Virus record (IMG/VR): IMGVR_UViG_3300044846_000733
Location: 1-37,357 of that record
Direction: 5' to 3' (one strand)
Length of the DNA stretch: 37,357 nucleotides
Source of the DNA: a virus
Below the pieces are notes generated by a model that was not told where the DNA came from, did no database searches, and saw nothing but the letters and a program-made list of their open reading frames with translations. Position numbers and translations under genes: made by a program. Shown in pieces: positions 36,353-37,357 of the stretch (the stretch's first letter is position 1; each line of letters begins with the position of its first letter).

Positions 36353-37357
36353 ATGGCACTACCTACACGGCGTTCGTATGCGGGAGGGGCAGCAGCTTGC
36401 ACCTTGTCGTCCACGATCAATAGCTCTGCCACGTCATTCTCGATCAGCGGTACGACCACGGGCTGGCCTGCGACGGCTGGCGGTGGCTTCTACATGGTCA
36501 TTGATCCAGGTCTGTCCACCGAAGAGAAGGTGTTTGTTGGGTCACGGTCGAGCGGTTCGCTGTCGTCGGTGACCCGTGGTGTGGACGGCACGTTGTCCGC
36601 CAGCCACGATTCTGGTGCTACCTGCTACCCCGTTTTCACCTCGATTGACGCTGACCAGGCGAACAAACTTGCGTCCACCATGACAACCAAGGGTGACTTG
36701 GTTTCGACCGATGGATCCGATCCGGCGCGTCTTGGTGTCGGCACGAACAACCACAGGCTTGTCGCCGCGTCGGGCGAAACGACTGGCCTCAAGTGGGTTG
36801 CCGATACACAGAATACGGTCATTGATGCCAAGGGCGATCTGTTGGTCGGTTCGGCGGCCGATACGGTTGCTCGCCTTGCGGTGGACACGACTGATGGTGC
36901 GGTTCTGATTGCGGATTCGACGGCTACGAACGGCGTGTCGTGGCAGGCGCAGAACACAGGTGTCCGGAACATTCTCTATAACGGTGCGATGCAGGTGGCG
37001 CAACGGGGAACTAGCACAGCGAGTATTACCACCAACGGCTATTACACGGCAGATAGGTGGCGAACTGCAATAATCACGTTGGGGACATGGACACAATCTG
37101 TTGAAGCCGACGCACCTACTGGTTCAGGATTTCGTAAATCCGTAAAGATGCTTTGCACTACTGCCGATGCTTCGCCAGCCGCAGGTGATTCGTTGGTTTT
37201 CCAACAACATTTGGAAGGCCAAGATTTGCAGGCAGTAAAGAAGGGAACTTCGTCTGCTCAACAATTGACTTTATCATTTTGGGTCAAATCAAACGTGACT
37301 GGAACATACATCGCAGAACTGCGTGATGCCGATAATGCACGATTTTGTGGCAAGGCT
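36353..37357 (+). CDS. Tail fibre protein, N-terminal part (continues at base 2 of the window)
   Basis: ATG 36353, preceded by GGGAGAGAA, is open to the last base (335 codons). The N-terminus ALPTRRSYAGGAAACTLSST, then TTGWPATAGGGFYMVIDPGL and SLSSVTRGVDGTLSASHDSG, is a beta domain of the sort that attaches fibres to the tail. The middle repeats KGDLVS/LLVGSAAD units. From about residue 205 (NILYNGAMQVAQRGTS) the sequence is the collar and start of a carbohydrate-binding-type module, ending at NVTGTYIAELRDADNARFCG. The C-terminal rest lies at 2-574. This last part is AT-rich compared with the first 600 bases, suggesting exchange. Confidence 0.85.
   Translation, partial: MALPTRRSYAGGAAACTLSSTINSSATSFSISGTTTGWPATAGGGFYMVIDPGLSTEEKVFVGSRSSGSLSSVTRGVDGTLSASHDSGATCYPVFTSIDADQANKLASTMTTKGDLVSTDGSDPARLGVGTNNHRLVAASGETTGLKWVADTQNTVIDAKGDLLVGSAADTVARLAVDTTDGAVLIADSTATNGVSWQAQNTGVRNILYNGAMQVAQRGTSTASITTNGYYTADRWRTAIITLGTWTQSVEADAPTGSGFRKSVKMLCTTADASPAAGDSLVFQQHLEGQDLQAVKKGTSSAQQLTLSFWVKSNVTGTYIAELRDADNARFCGKA

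Noticed and set aside
1-37357. Direct terminal repeats or shared ends
   Set aside because: The first and last tens of bases show no common sequence; continuity of the fibre gene, not a terminal repeat, is the evidence for circularity.

Overview
The window looks like a nearly complete genome, about 37.4 kb long, of a short-tailed (podovirus-like) tailed phage that infects an actinobacterium. Phage identity rests on a terminase, portal, scaffold-like protein, N4-gp56-type capsid, adaptor, nozzle, tail fibre and lysis set in one colinear order, with no tail tube, sheath or tape-measure gene. The actinobacterial host rests mainly on a WhiB-family regulator at 9406 with its full four-cysteine signature; that family is essentially confined to Actinobacteria and their phages. 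A secreted Thr-rich protein with TTTT-type linkers and moderately high GC suggest, more weakly, an aquatic Acidimicrobiia-like host. The sequence starts inside the C-terminal part of a tail fibre gene and ends inside the N-terminal part of what looks like the same gene. It therefore reads as a circular or circularly permuted genome opened inside that gene, with a short piece missing.

Layout. (1) 2-3324: end of the tail fibre, a small fibre-associated protein, holin-like and other small membrane proteins, a secreted Thr-rich surface protein, and an M15 peptidase endolysin. (2) 3356-3804: two small conserved phage proteins. (3) 3813-10171: recombination and replication module behind a candidate promoter/operator. 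It holds a YqaJ-type exonuclease, a Rad52-like annealing protein, a ribbon-helix-helix protein, an Hjc-like nuclease, a second putative nuclease, a secreted lytic transglycosylase, SSB, a DNA methyltransferase broken at a G8 tract, WhiB and HNH, interleaved with many microproteins linked by ATGA/TAATG overlaps. I see no DNA polymerase, primase, helicase, integrase or repressor. (4) 10156-12731: a GC-rich cassette with its own promoter and a strong UUCG-loop terminator. It carries a Gp88-family cysteine-rich protein and four small proteins, three of them with zinc-ribbon-like cysteines; a possible divergent small gene lies upstream. (5) 12732-13560: about 830 bases without a convincing gene. 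(6) 13561-27300: TerL with an N-terminal helix-turn-helix, portal, a giant 1909-residue putative internal/ejection protein and three further large structural proteins. (7) 27309-28951: structured leader RNA, scaffold-like protein, major capsid protein, GNRA-loop terminator. (8) 28977-33579: decoration or fibre-like proteins, including one with eleven exact 20-residue repeats, a divergent pair of glycosyltransferases, and small basic proteins. (9) 33576-37357: head-tail adaptor, tail nozzle, tail fibre.

In outline, the recombinases, SSB and nucleases would process DNA while host enzymes replicate it. TerL and portal fill a capsid built on the scaffold-like protein. The giant protein group probably delivers DNA through the short tail, and the fibre binds the host. 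The holin-like proteins and endolysin release progeny. All protein calls come from reading motifs by eye; no database search was possible.
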